DNA from: Methylocella sp.
Lineage (GTDB): Bacteria; Pseudomonadota; Alphaproteobacteria; Rhizobiales; Beijerinckiaceae
Length of the DNA stretch: 64,000 nucleotides
Direction: 5' to 3'
Assembly: GCA_037200525.1 (NCBI GenBank)
Contig: JBBCGG010000001.1
Span: 893,526 to 957,525 of the forward strand
Under the pieces are notes generated by a model. That model made no database searches. It was not told the origin of the DNA and worked only from the letters and a program-made list of their open reading frames with translations. The first letter of the stretch is position 1; each line of letters begins with the position of its first letter. Positions 48,416 to 57,152 of this stretch are shown here, piece by piece. The translations under genes and the position numbers were made by a program.

Positions 48416-49249
48416 TTGGATGCGAACCTTAAATATGTTCCTCGCTCCAATCAAAGCGGAGCATTTTTGAACGAAAACAAATGGGTGTTCAATGATCGCC
48501 ATATGGGAAACGCTGTAAACTGGAACCCGGATAAACATTCAAGCATTCTTTTGCTCGGGAACAGCATAGTCCTTGGCGGAAACACCTACGATCAAGCCGA
48601 CAAGCTGGGGCCGCAGTTACAGGCCGTGCTTGGCGCAGAGTATGCGGTATGGTCCGCCGCCGCCGGAGGATGGACCGACGTTAATGAGATGAACTATCTC
48701 GACGAGAATAAGGATGTTTTGCAGAACAGCGATGTCGTAATCGTGGAATATATGGCGGGAGGTCTTTCCGAGATAGCGAAATGGCCGGGGTACTATGTCT
48801 TCCCGGACCACAATCCCCCAATTTTAACGTCCTATATTTTCACCAAACACGTGCTGCCCCGCCTTATCGGCAATATTGTCTTGAATGAATCAGGTTCTCT
48901 GCCGCCAACGGGCGAAGCGGATCCCCGACAGCTGAAACGTTTCGCCTCCGTGATCTCAAACATGGCTGCGACGCGCGAGGTCTTGATTTTCCTATATCCG
49001 ACAAAGACCCTCTTTCTGAACAAGCCCGCCTGGACGGCGGCGACGGCGGACATCATCGAAATGTGCCGCTCTCTCGCGATTCAATGCATCGACGTCGCGG
49101 CCGACGATAGGTGGACGGCAGATCTTTATGCGAGCGATGCGACGCACCCCAAGGCAAAGGGCAATAAGGTTCTCGCCAGCATTCTTGCAAGCGGCGTAGA
49201 AGCCGTCGGGACGGTAGCGGCAGCGAATTCGCAAGTGGGCGCCCGTTAG
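48416..49249 (+). CDS. SGNH/GDSL hydrolase-like protein, 5' end apparently lost
   Basis: The protein has the SGNH block I region ILLLGNSIVLGGN (GNSI in place of GDS) and block V DATHPKAKGN with the D-x-x-H pair. Such proteins often modify polysaccharide acyl groups. The open frame continues upstream of TTG 48416 to a stop at 48338-48340. That stretch reads IELYLRIAGFGSFPIYEL, which looks like a genuine part of the protein. There is no ATG or GTG in it and no transmembrane segment before it, as I would expect. The first ATG in frame is well inside. The gene is probably 5'-truncated or uses a non-standard start. GC is lower than in neighbours. Confidence 0.65.
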   Translation: MDANLKYVPRSNQSGAFLNENKWVFNDRHMGNAVNWNPDKHSSILLLGNSIVLGGNTYDQADKLGPQLQAVLGAEYAVWSAAAGGWTDVNEMNYLDENKDVLQNSDVVIVEYMAGGLSEIAKWPGYYVFPDHNPPILTSYIFTKHVLPRLIGNIVLNESGSLPPTGEADPRQLKRFASVISNMAATREVLIFLYPTKTLFLNKPAWTAATADIIEMCRSLAIQCIDVAADDRWTADLYASDATHPKAKGNKVLASILASGVEAVGTVAAANSQVGAR

Positions 49250-49280
49250 GCGGCTGGACGCACCTTACAGCCACGACATC

Positions 49281-49312
49281 GCGCCGCATCGCCTTGGGCG
49301 ATGCGGGTGCGC
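49281..49312 (+). terminator. hairpin downstream of the SGNH gene
   Basis: CCGCATCGCC pairs perfectly with GGCGATGCGG around a TTG loop (49284-49306), and flanking GCG/CGC bases can extend the stem. It starts 32 bp past the stop. No U-run follows, so termination efficiency is uncertain. Confidence 0.5.
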
Positions 49313-49527
49313 CGAATTGCCGCTCGTGGAGCTAACCACGCCGGCCGGTCGGCGCGCTGGACCAGCATGATGAGTTGTCGGAAACGCGGCGATCGCGGCG
49401 GCCAAGGTTCCGAAATGCCGCCGCGCGGCACAGAATGTGCTTGCGCTTTGGCAGTCGCCAAGAGCGCGCGATCGTCCTTGAGGGCGGCTGCCTCGCGGCC
49501 TGTGGAACTTAATGTCGTGAGGTTATT

Positions 49528-50793
49528 GTGTTGAAGAACGAGTTTGAAGCAAACAACAACGATCCGAAGTTCGCTGATCGCCGTCAGATCCTGAAGGGCA
49601 TGGCCGCCCTTCCAATGGTCGGTTTGCTTGCGCCGAAGGCATTTGGCGCCACGGCGACCAACGCGGTCGACACCACCGGCCTCGCGGTGACTGATGATAG
49701 CGTCACGATCGGCATTCTGCATTCCTTGACCGGAACGATGGCTATTTCGGAAACGGGGGCCGTCGAGGCCGAGAAACTCGCCATCTCCGAGATCAACGCC
49801 AAGGGCGGCGTCCTTGGTCGCCAGATCAAGATCATCGTGGAGGATGGCGCGAGCGACTGGCCGACTTTCGCGGAAAAGGGAAAGAAGCTGATCGAAAGCG
49901 ACAAATGCGCGATGGTCTGCGGCTGCTTCACGTCGGCATCCCGCAAGGCGGTTCTGCCGGTATTCGAACAATATAATGGCCTGCTCTATTATCCGACTTT
50001 CTATGAGGGGCTCGAGCAATCCAAAAATGTCGTCTACACGGGCCAGGAGGCGACGCAGCAGGTTCTCTCCAGCCTGAACTGGCTGGACAAGGCGAAGGGC
50101 GCGAAGAGCTACTATTTCGTCGGTTCCGACTACATCTGGCCGCGGACCGTCAACAAGATCGCGCGTAAGCACATCGAGAATGTGCTGAAGAAAGAAGTGG
50201 CCGGCGAAGATTATTTTCCGCTTGGAAACACGCAGTTCAATTCGGTCATCAATAAAATCAAGCTGAAGAAGCCGGACGTGATCTATGTCACCGTCGTCGG
50301 CGGATCGAATGTCGCATTCTTCAAGCAATTGAAGGCGGCGGGCGTCGATTTCAGCAAGCAGACGCTGATGACGATCGCGGTGACGGAAGATGAGATCAAG
50401 GGCATCGGGGCCGAGAATATCGCCGGGGCCTATTCATGCATGAAATATTTCCAATCCATCGATACGCCCGCCAATAAAGCGTTCGTCGCCGCCTATAAGA
50501 AAATGTGGGGGCCCGACGCCGTGATCGGCGACCCGCAGGAGGCCGCCTACCTCATGCCGTATCTCTGGAAGCTGGCTGTTGAAAAAGCCAATAGCTTCGA
50601 CGTGGATAAGGTCGTCGCGGCCTCGCCTGGGCTCGAGTTCCCGGATGCGCCAGAAGGAATAGTTCGCGTTCACCCAAATCATCATCTCTGGTCGAAGGCC
50701 CGCGTCGCCAGGGCGCTCCCAGACGGACAGTTCGAGATCGTCGACACGACCGATCTGATCGAGCCGAATCCATTTCCCAAAGGCTATCAATAG
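49528..50793 (+). CDS. UrtA/FmdD-like urea or amide ABC transporter substrate-binding protein
   Basis: This 421-residue periplasmic protein has a signal peptide with a twin-arginine (DRRQILKGMAALPMVGLLAP) ending at AFGA. A type I solute-binding fold follows with VTIGILHSLTGTMAISETG, GCFTSASRKAVLPVFEQYNGLLYYPTFYEG and GDPQEAAYLMPYLWKLAVEKA. This is close to UrtA (urea) and FmdD (short-chain amides). No urtBCDE permease or ATPase genes follow; an amidase gene does. The start is GTG 49528. A hairpin terminator at 50803 limits read-through. Amide binding fits the neighbour but is inferred. Confidence 0.87.
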   Translation: MLKNEFEANNNDPKFADRRQILKGMAALPMVGLLAPKAFGATATNAVDTTGLAVTDDSVTIGILHSLTGTMAISETGAVEAEKLAISEINAKGGVLGRQIKIIVEDGASDWPTFAEKGKKLIESDKCAMVCGCFTSASRKAVLPVFEQYNGLLYYPTFYEGLEQSKNVVYTGQEATQQVLSSLNWLDKAKGAKSYYFVGSDYIWPRTVNKIARKHIENVLKKEVAGEDYFPLGNTQFNSVINKIKLKKPDVIYVTVVGGSNVAFFKQLKAAGVDFSKQTLMTIAVTEDEIKGIGAENIAGAYSCMKYFQSIDTPANKAFVAAYKKMWGPDAVIGDPQEAAYLMPYLWKLAVEKANSFDVDKVVAASPGLEFPDAPEGIVRVHPNHHLWSKARVARALPDGQFEIVDTTDLIEPNPFPKGYQ

Positions 50794-50802
50794 GCTTTTT
50801 CC

Positions 50803-50844
50803 TCGCGGCGGGTGGGCTAGGTCCCTATCCGCCGCGACTGTTTT
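50803..50844 (+). terminator. rho-independent terminator after the UrtA-like gene
   Basis: TCGCGGCGG pairs with CCGCCGCGA and is followed by CTGTTTTA. It starts 10 bp past the stop. It may act as a partial terminator that lowers expression of the downstream amidase. Confidence 0.75.
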
Positions 50845-51021
50845 ATCCATGCGCCCCGGCCTGGGCCGCCGAAGGCTGTCGGTTCTTGGAACGCTGGTCT
50901 GGCCGCTCGGGATCGCGCCGCCGTGCTTGCTCGCCGCGGGGCGGGGACTGGGTGGCTCCCTGGGGCGTAGCCGGCTGAAATCGCCGGCGTTTCTCGAATA
51001 TATCAACCGATTGGAGTTGCC

Positions 51022-52584
51022 GTGACGCTACAAGCTTCCACCGCGAGGAAACAATCCGCGATCGACCCCGTCGAAATGACGGTCGCGGAGGTGCAGGCCG
51101 CCTTTTCGCAGGGCGATCTCACCTCCGAGGCGCTGACCCAGGCCTATCTCGACAGGATCGCGCTGTATAATCCGCGTTACGTGGCGGTGATCACGATGAA
51201 CCCGAACGCCCTGAGCGATGCGCGCGCCATCGATAAACGCCGCGCGGCTGGCGAAAAGCTCGGACCGCTCGCAGGCGTCCCCGTCGTGGTGAAGGATACG
51301 ATGGACATGGCCGGGCTTCCGAGCACGGGCGGTTGGCGGCTGCTCAGCGCGCGGGCTGGCGGCGTCGACCTTATCCCCGCTACAGATTCGCCGGTTGTGG
51401 CGCGAATGCGGGCGGCGGGCGCCATCATTCTAGGCAAAACCAACGTCCCGATTTTGAGCGCTACGGGAAGTCACGCCAGCAACAGTTGGGCCGGCGTGAC
51501 CCTTAATGCGGTCGACCCCAGCCGGCTCCCGGGCGGCAGCAGCGCCGGGACCGCGACGGCTGTGGCCGGCAGCCTTGCTGTATTGGGCTTGGCCGAGGAG
51601 ACGGGCGGCTCGATCCAAAATCCCGCCTCGGCTCAGGATCTGGTTGGGATCAAACCAACCTTCGGCTTGGTCCCCAACGCCGGCGTCATGCCGCTCGCCG
51701 GAAGCACACGCGACGTGGTGGGGCCGATCGCCCGCTGTGTGCGCGACGCCGCCCTGACGCTCGACGCGCTCGCGGGATTCAGTTCGGAAGATCCGAAGAC
51801 GGTCGCCGGCATCGGCAACAAACCGAAGGGCGGCTACGCAGCAAATCTCGACGCCTCCTCGCTACAGGGAAAGCGCCTTGGGCTCTATGGGCGCGGTTGG
51901 CGGAATCGGCCGCTATCGCCAGAGGCGGCCGCTCTTTATCAGAGGGCCATCGGCGAATTGGAAAGGCGCGGCGCGACGCTGGTCGCGGATCCTTTCGAGG
52001 GCACCGGTTTTGCCGATATCGGCCGCCCCGCCAAGGGCCTCGACCATTTCGATGCGCGCGGCATGGAATGCGTTCCCTTTGATATGGACCGTTATCTGGA
52101 ACGAATGGGCCCCGATGTTGCGATCCCGTCATTTAAGGCATTCGCGAAGGCGGTCGCGAGCGAGGACCCGTTCGCGCCGACGGGCGTGCTGTTCTATATG
52201 AAGGATCTGCCGCAACTTGAGGCCGGCATCGTCGATCCTCTTGCGCCGCCGGACCTTTCGGAGTTCATCGCCGCCAAGGAAGCCTACCTTTCGATCTTCA
52301 AGGAGGTCATGGCGCGCGAAAAGCTCGATGGCTTGGTCTTCCCGCAAATGCGCGATGAACTGCCGCCTTTGGTCGGCGCGGGGACGATCCATGAAACCAC
52401 AGTCTGCGAGATCAACATAGCCGGTCTGCCCGGCGTCACCGTCCCCGCCGGCTATTACGCCTCCGGGGCGCCTTTTGGCCTGATCTTTGTCGGGCCGATG
52501 TGGAGCGAGGCGACATTGCTGTCCTTCGCCTTCGACTATGAGAGCGCCACGAAACACCGCAAGGTCCCGACTCTGGCGCAGTAA
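51022..52584 (+). CDS. amidase signature family enzyme
   Basis: Amidases of this family hydrolyse carboxamides to acid and ammonia through a Ser-cisSer-Lys triad. The 520-residue protein shows the lysine in VPVVVKDTMDMAG, the first serine region in PGGSSAGTATAVAGS and the nucleophile in ETGGSIQNPAS. The usual GGSSGG is GGSSAG here. The C-terminal blocks NIAGLPGVTVPAGYYASGAPFGLIF are typical. The start is GTG 51022 after GGAG. It has no signal peptide, so it is probably cytoplasmic. The upstream UrtA-like gene suggests use of amides as a nitrogen source. Confidence 0.93.
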   Translation: MTLQASTARKQSAIDPVEMTVAEVQAAFSQGDLTSEALTQAYLDRIALYNPRYVAVITMNPNALSDARAIDKRRAAGEKLGPLAGVPVVVKDTMDMAGLPSTGGWRLLSARAGGVDLIPATDSPVVARMRAAGAIILGKTNVPILSATGSHASNSWAGVTLNAVDPSRLPGGSSAGTATAVAGSLAVLGLAEETGGSIQNPASAQDLVGIKPTFGLVPNAGVMPLAGSTRDVVGPIARCVRDAALTLDALAGFSSEDPKTVAGIGNKPKGGYAANLDASSLQGKRLGLYGRGWRNRPLSPEAAALYQRAIGELERRGATLVADPFEGTGFADIGRPAKGLDHFDARGMECVPFDMDRYLERMGPDVAIPSFKAFAKAVASEDPFAPTGVLFYMKDLPQLEAGIVDPLAPPDLSEFIAAKEAYLSIFKEVMAREKLDGLVFPQMRDELPPLVGAGTIHETTVCEINIAGLPGVTVPAGYYASGAPFGLIFVGPMWSEATLLSFAFDYESATKHRKVPTLAQ

Positions 52585-52590
52585 CGCTGC

Positions 52591-52635
52591 GCCCCGCTGT
52601 TGACGGCCGATGACGCCGTCAACAGCGAAGCGGGG
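52591..52635. terminator. bidirectional hairpin between convergent amidase and NMO genes
   Basis: GCTGTTGACGGC (52596-52607) pairs perfectly with GCCGTCAACAGC (52615-52626) around a 7-base loop. Flanking CCCC and GGGG could pair further. It lies between the stop codons of two converging genes. Confidence 0.75.
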
Positions 52636-52655
52636 GAAGATGGGTTCTCTCCGCC

Positions 52656-53732
52656 TCACCGCCCCGCAAGCTTCGCGAGGGTCTCTTCAGCCAATCGTCT
52701 CGTCAGCTCCCCGGCTGCGAGCTCCCGGCCGAGGCCCGCGGCCTGACCGGACCACAGCGGCGTGAAGTCATCCGATCGAGACGGCTCCGATTTCGCGCGC
52801 AGCGGCGCGAGAGCGCCGCTGGCGAGATGGAAGCCGGGCGCTTGCTCGAAGATCGGCCCGATCTCGCGAACGAGCCGGTTGACGACCGCCCGCGCGGGAC
52901 GGCCGGTGAAAACATTCGTGATCGCCGTTTGATGATCTCGAGCCGTCTTTAAGGCTTGTCTGTGCAGGGGCGCCACATTCGCTTCGGGACAAAATAGGTA
53001 GGCCGTTCCAATCTGCACCGCCGAAGCGCCGAGCGCCAAGGCGGCGGCGATGCCGCGCGCATCCGCAATGCCGCCGGCCGCGATGACGGGCGCCTTGACC
53101 GCATCGGCAATCTGCGGCGCGAGCGCCATAATGCCGACCTGCGCGGAAATATCATTGGAGAGAAACATTCCGCGATGACCGCCGGCTTCGAGACCCTGGG
53201 CGATGATCGCGTCGCAGCCATGGTCTTCGAGCCATATGGCCTCATCGACAGTAGTCGCCGACGATAGAATTTTTGCGCCCGCATCCTTCACCCGCCTTAA
53301 CAGGTTTTTGCCTGGCAGGCCGAAGTGGAAGCTGACGATCTCGGGCTTTAGCTCCTCCACAAGATCGCAATGCGCGTCGCCGAACGGAGCGAGGGCCGAG
53401 ACGGGGACCGGCATCCCAGGATCGAGGCCAAGCTCAATATAGTAGGGCTTTAGACGTCGCCGCCATGCTTCCTCGCGCGCAGGCTCGATCGACGCTGGAA
53501 CGTGGCAAAAGAAGTTCACATTGATGGGCTTCGACGAGCGCAGCCGGGTGGCGCTAATCTCGCTGCGAATTTGGTCCGGGCTCAAAACCGCGCAGGGCAG
53601 CGAGCCAAGTCCGCCCACCTCCGCAACGGCGACCACCATCGCCGATGTGACCACCCCGGCCATAGGGGCCTGAATGATCGGCAGTTCAATCCCGAGGAGA
53701 TCCAGGATTCGGCGGTCGGGCCAATCGGTCAT
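52656..53732 (-). CDS. nitronate monooxygenase family protein
   Basis: NMO enzymes are FMN-dependent and oxidise nitronates such as propionate 3-nitronate. The 358-residue protein is a TIM barrel with LGIELPIIQAPMAGV at the start, ATTVDEAIWLEDHGCDAIIAQGLEAGGHRG near residue 165-190 and APVIAAGGIADARGIAAALALGASAVQIGTAYL. AGAGGG-like GAGGGAAG lies before the ATG. It lies 108 bp downstream of an SDR gene on the same strand. Some family members act as enoyl reductases, so the substrate remains open. Confidence 0.92.
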   Translation of the reverse strand: MTDWPDRRILDLLGIELPIIQAPMAGVVTSAMVVAVAEVGGLGSLPCAVLSPDQIRSEISATRLRSSKPINVNFFCHVPASIEPAREEAWRRRLKPYYIELGLDPGMPVPVSALAPFGDAHCDLVEELKPEIVSFHFGLPGKNLLRRVKDAGAKILSSATTVDEAIWLEDHGCDAIIAQGLEAGGHRGMFLSNDISAQVGIMALAPQIADAVKAPVIAAGGIADARGIAAALALGASAVQIGTAYLFCPEANVAPLHRQALKTARDHQTAITNVFTGRPARAVVNRLVREIGPIFEQAPGFHLASGALAPLRAKSEPSRSDDFTPLWSGQAAGLGRELAAGELTRRLAEETLAKLAGR

Positions 53733-53840
53733 TGTTCTTCCCTCTGCGCTGGATGGCGGCGCCGTAGCCTAGAAACAGTCTTTCGCCGCATAGGCGGGCC
53801 GTCAACGACGTGTTCGATTTCAGGGCGGTTTAGCGGAAAC

Positions 53841-54554
53841 TCACCATCGGCCGGCGTGAGCGCCGCCGTCGACATGCAGGACCTCGCCGGTCACGAAAGC
53901 CGCACTCTCAAGGTAGAGCACGGCTTCGACGATCTCTTCAATCTCGCCCATCCGCCCCAAAGGATGGAGCGTCGCGAAAAAGCCATGCGCTTCGGGGCTA
54001 TGCATCGGGGTCTTGATGATGCCTGGCGAGACGGCGTTCACCCGCACGCCGTGGTTGGCATACTCGATGGCCAGCGACCGGGTTACCGCATTGAGGCCGC
54101 CCTTGGTCAGCGCCGCCAGCGCCGCGGGCACCCCTGCGATAGGCTGGTCGGCCACGCTCGTCGTGATGTTGACGATATGGCCGCCGCCCTGGCGCAGCAT
54201 CTGCGCCAAAGCGCGCTGCGAGAGGTGGAACAAGCCCGCCAGATTTGTGGCGACCAGCGCCGCGAAATCAGCTTCGGAGTAATCGACAAATGGCTTTGAG
54301 ATGAACGCGCCGGCATTATTGACCAGAGTGTCGATGCGGCCGAAGCGATCGATAGCCGCGGCGACGATGCGGTCGGCGGTTTCTGGATAGGCGACGTCGC
54401 CCGCGACGGTCGCCACATCCAGACAATCGCTGGGCTTGATCGTGCGGGAATTGCCGACGACGCAATAGCCGCGATCGAGGAACCCCTTGACCAAGCCCGC
54501 CCCGATCCCCTGTGACGCGCCGGTGATCAATGCGACTTTGCGTTCTGCGCTCAT
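53841..54554 (-). CDS. short-chain dehydrogenase/reductase lacking the canonical Tyr
   Basis: This 237-residue protein has the classical SDR Rossmann fold: ALITGASQGIGAGLVKGF, NNAGAFISKPF, NITTSVADQ and YANHGVRVNAVSPGIIKTP. In the catalytic YxxxK motif the lysine is present in AALAALTKGG but alanine sits where the tyrosine should be. A group of SDRs with this replacement exists as I recall, so it may not be a dead enzyme. ATG 54554 is preferred over 54572, with AGAGAAG about 6 bases upstream. Substrate unknown. Confidence 0.9.
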   Translation of the reverse strand: MSAERKVALITGASQGIGAGLVKGFLDRGYCVVGNSRTIKPSDCLDVATVAGDVAYPETADRIVAAAIDRFGRIDTLVNNAGAFISKPFVDYSEADFAALVATNLAGLFHLSQRALAQMLRQGGGHIVNITTSVADQPIAGVPAALAALTKGGLNAVTRSLAIEYANHGVRVNAVSPGIIKTPMHSPEAHGFFATLHPLGRMGEIEEIVEAVLYLESAAFVTGEVLHVDGGAHAGRW

Positions 54555-54766
54555 AATGCTTCTCTGTTTCAAGGCTGGGTTTTAAGGCTGGCGGAAGAGG
54601 AGTGGCGCGGTCTGACGGCGCGACGGAGTTCCGCCGCAACCCGGTCCTGCCGATCGCCTAGAGATAGCGCCTTACGCGATCGTTACGCTGTCGGAGAATC
54701 GAGCTACGGTCGCAATTTTTTTGGACGCCGCGACTGGCGGCGGTCAGCAAGATTGAAAATGGGCTT

Positions 54767-55369
54767 CTAAATCGCTTTGGGATCGCTGACTTTCCGTGTC
54801 GTCAGAAACGCCGCGAGGCGATCATACCAAAGAGCCTGATCCGCAGGCGTTGAATGCGCATTGGCCGGACTTGGGTTCGGGACGACGAACACGCGGCTTC
54901 CTCCGATGCGCAAAGGCTGCGGCCCGAGGTTAGCCTCCGTTGCGGGAGAAGCCAGCGCGCGGTGAACCGCCCGATATGCCGTCACTCCGTGGAAACACGC
55001 GACATCTGGACGATAGCGCTCAAGTTTTTCAACGAGAAGCGCCACGCCATTGATGAATTCCACTGGATTGAGATCGCTGGCTCGCGCGGTCGGGCGCTTG
55101 ACCGCGTCGGTGAAGCCGAATCCGTAATCGAGCAGCAGGCGGTCGTGCTCGGGACCCAAAAGCGGGACGCCGAGTGCCTCTCGCGCCGTCCCGCTCAAAG
55201 CCGAGCGTGAGAAAGCTGGCCAGAAGCGATTGGTCTTGCGGGCAAAATAATGTCCCTGCGAGGCCGAGAAGATTGAAGGATTGATGCCGATGAAGATCAC
55301 GTTGAGGCCCTCGCGCACGAGATCGGGGAGGCTTGGCGGATTTTCCTCATCCATTGGCTCGTGCTCCAT
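54767..55369 (-). CDS. mug: G/U mismatch-specific uracil-DNA glycosylase (Mug family)
   Basis: Mug removes uracil or ethenocytosine opposite guanine. The 200-residue protein has the active-site loop NVIFIGINPSIFSASQGHYFA near residue 23-43 and the C-terminal DNA-binding loop VVPNPSPANAHSTP. The NRFWPAF and YGFGFTDAVKRPT blocks are typical of the family. The first ATG is at 55369; ATG 55354 (MDEENPPS) has GGAG 9 bases upstream and is an alternative. It lies 212 bp upstream of the SDR gene on the same strand. Confidence 0.9.
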   Translation of the reverse strand: MEHEPMDEENPPSLPDLVREGLNVIFIGINPSIFSASQGHYFARKTNRFWPAFSRSALSGTAREALGVPLLGPEHDRLLLDYGFGFTDAVKRPTARASDLNPVEFINGVALLVEKLERYRPDVACFHGVTAYRAVHRALASPATEANLGPQPLRIGGSRVFVVPNPSPANAHSTPADQALWYDRLAAFLTTRKVSDPKAI

Positions 55370-55557
55370 TGCGTCGTCGCGCCTTGCGCCAAACGTCAGC
55401 CGTTGAAAGCGCCGCAGCTCTCGACGACGATGGTGTCAACTGGCCTCGATCATGCGAAGGCTTGCGCTCGAGCGTCAAGAAAACGAAATGCAAAAGGCCG
55501 ACAATTGCAACGAGGCATTCGGATCTGTCGGAGCCATCGCGACCGCGTTGAGGAAAA

Positions 55558-57117
55558 ATGATGAACCTAAAATTTGGGCGTCTCGCCATTCTGGTCGGCG
55601 GTGGTTTTGCGTCGGCTCTGGCGGGAGCCGCCGCCGCAGATGAAGCCCTGAGCGGGTCCAAGGGGCTTTCGAAGATCGAAACGATTGTGGTGATCTACGC
55701 GGAAAATCGCAGTTTCGATAATCTCTATGGTCATTTTCCAGGGGCCAATGGTCTCGACAACGTGACGCCCGATCAGGTTATGCAGGTCGATCGCGACGGC
55801 TCGCCTTTAAAAGAACTGCCGCCGATCTGGGGCGGCCTCACCGCCAAGAAATATAGGCCGGAAGGCGGCGAGCAGCTGGCGGCGCATATGCCAAACGCCC
55901 CATTCGCCATCGACGATCCAAAAGGCCTCAATACGCCGATCAGCGTCCCGACGATCGACCTTTGGCATCGCTTCTATCAAAATCAGATGCAGATCGATGG
56001 CGGCAGGAACGACAAATTCGTCGCCTATGGCGACTCTGGCGCTCTGGTCATGGGCTACTATTCCGACGGCCCCAATCTGCCGCTCTGGCCGATCGCGCAA
56101 CGCTATGCGCTCGCCGATAATTTCTTCATGGGAGCCTTCGGCGGTTCTTTCGTCAACCACTTTTATTTGATCTGCTCCTGTACGCCGCGCTATCTCAATG
56201 CTGATCAAAGTCCCGCCAAGGGTTTGATCGCCGCCGTCGAGCCCGATGGAGTTTCACTGACGCTGGCGCCGAATTCGCCGAAGTCCGCGCTCGAGGGCAT
56301 CCCGAAATTTGTCAACGACGGAAGCATCTCGCCGGATTTCTACGCCATCAATACAATGCAGCCGCCCTATCAGCCGAGCGGCAACAAGCCCGCGCCTGGC
56401 GGCGACCCGGCCTATGCCGATCGAAACCGGCCGACAACGCTTCCGCCGCAAACAGAAACCACCATCGGCGACCTTCTGAGCGCGAAGGGCGTGACTTGGG
56501 CGTGGTATGCCGGCGCCTGGGGGGCCGCCCTTGATGGCGCGGCGATCACGCCCAATCCGAAATTCCAGTTCCATCACCAGCCGTTCAACTATTTCGCCAG
56601 CCTCGCGCCCGGCGTTCCCGCGCGCGCCGAACATTTGCGCGATGGCGGAATCGATGGGGCGAAGTTCATCGAAGCGATCGACGCCGGGACTTTGCCGCAG
56701 GTGAGCTTTTACAAGCCGCAGGGCAGCCTTAATGAACATCCTGGCTACGCCGACGTGCTATCCGGCGACCAGCACGTCGCCGATCTCGTGGCGCATCTCG
56801 AAAACAGCCCGCAATGGGGACATATGTTTGTTGTGATCACTTATGACGAGAATGGCGGTTTCTGGGATCATGTCGCGCCGCCAAGGGGCGACCGTTGGGG
56901 CCCAGGAACGCGGATTCCGACCCTTATCGTGTCGCCCTACGCCAAAAAAGGCTTTGTCGACCACACGCTTTACGACACAACCTCAATGCTGCGCCTCATT
57001 ACCAGACGCTTCGATTTGCCGGTTCTGAGCGGCCTGCGAGCGCGAGACGAGGCTATGTCCGCCGCCGGAGGACAGACGCTTGGCGACCTGACCGGCTCCC
57101 TCGATTTCGGCCCTTGA
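55558..57117 (+). CDS. AcpA/phospholipase C-type secreted phosphoesterase
   Basis: This 519-residue enzyme belongs to the alkaline-phosphatase-like phosphoesterase family of non-haemolytic phospholipase C and Francisella AcpA acid phosphatase. It has a signal peptide (LAILVGGGFASALAGAAAA). The metal/nucleophile region is ETIVVIYAENRSFDNLYGHF, followed by GSFVNHFYLICSCTP, VITYDENGGFWDHVAPP and RIPTLIVSPYAKKGFVDHTLYDTTSMLRLI. AGGAAAA directly precedes the ATG. It is probably periplasmic and releases phosphate. It stands alone and converges on the MotB-like gene. Confidence 0.93.
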   Translation: MMNLKFGRLAILVGGGFASALAGAAAADEALSGSKGLSKIETIVVIYAENRSFDNLYGHFPGANGLDNVTPDQVMQVDRDGSPLKELPPIWGGLTAKKYRPEGGEQLAAHMPNAPFAIDDPKGLNTPISVPTIDLWHRFYQNQMQIDGGRNDKFVAYGDSGALVMGYYSDGPNLPLWPIAQRYALADNFFMGAFGGSFVNHFYLICSCTPRYLNADQSPAKGLIAAVEPDGVSLTLAPNSPKSALEGIPKFVNDGSISPDFYAINTMQPPYQPSGNKPAPGGDPAYADRNRPTTLPPQTETTIGDLLSAKGVTWAWYAGAWGAALDGAAITPNPKFQFHHQPFNYFASLAPGVPARAEHLRDGGIDGAKFIEAIDAGTLPQVSFYKPQGSLNEHPGYADVLSGDQHVADLVAHLENSPQWGHMFVVITYDENGGFWDHVAPPRGDRWGPGTRIPTLIVSPYAKKGFVDHTLYDTTSMLRLITRRFDLPVLSGLRARDEAMSAAGGQTLGDLTGSLDFGP

Positions 57118-57152
57118 CCGCGCTTTGCGAGTCCCGCGGCACTGCGGCGGCG

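Noticed and set aside
53502-54299. 265-codon plus-strand frame across NMO and SDR genes
   Set aside because: It crosses the boundary of two well-supported minus-strand genes and shows no family features.
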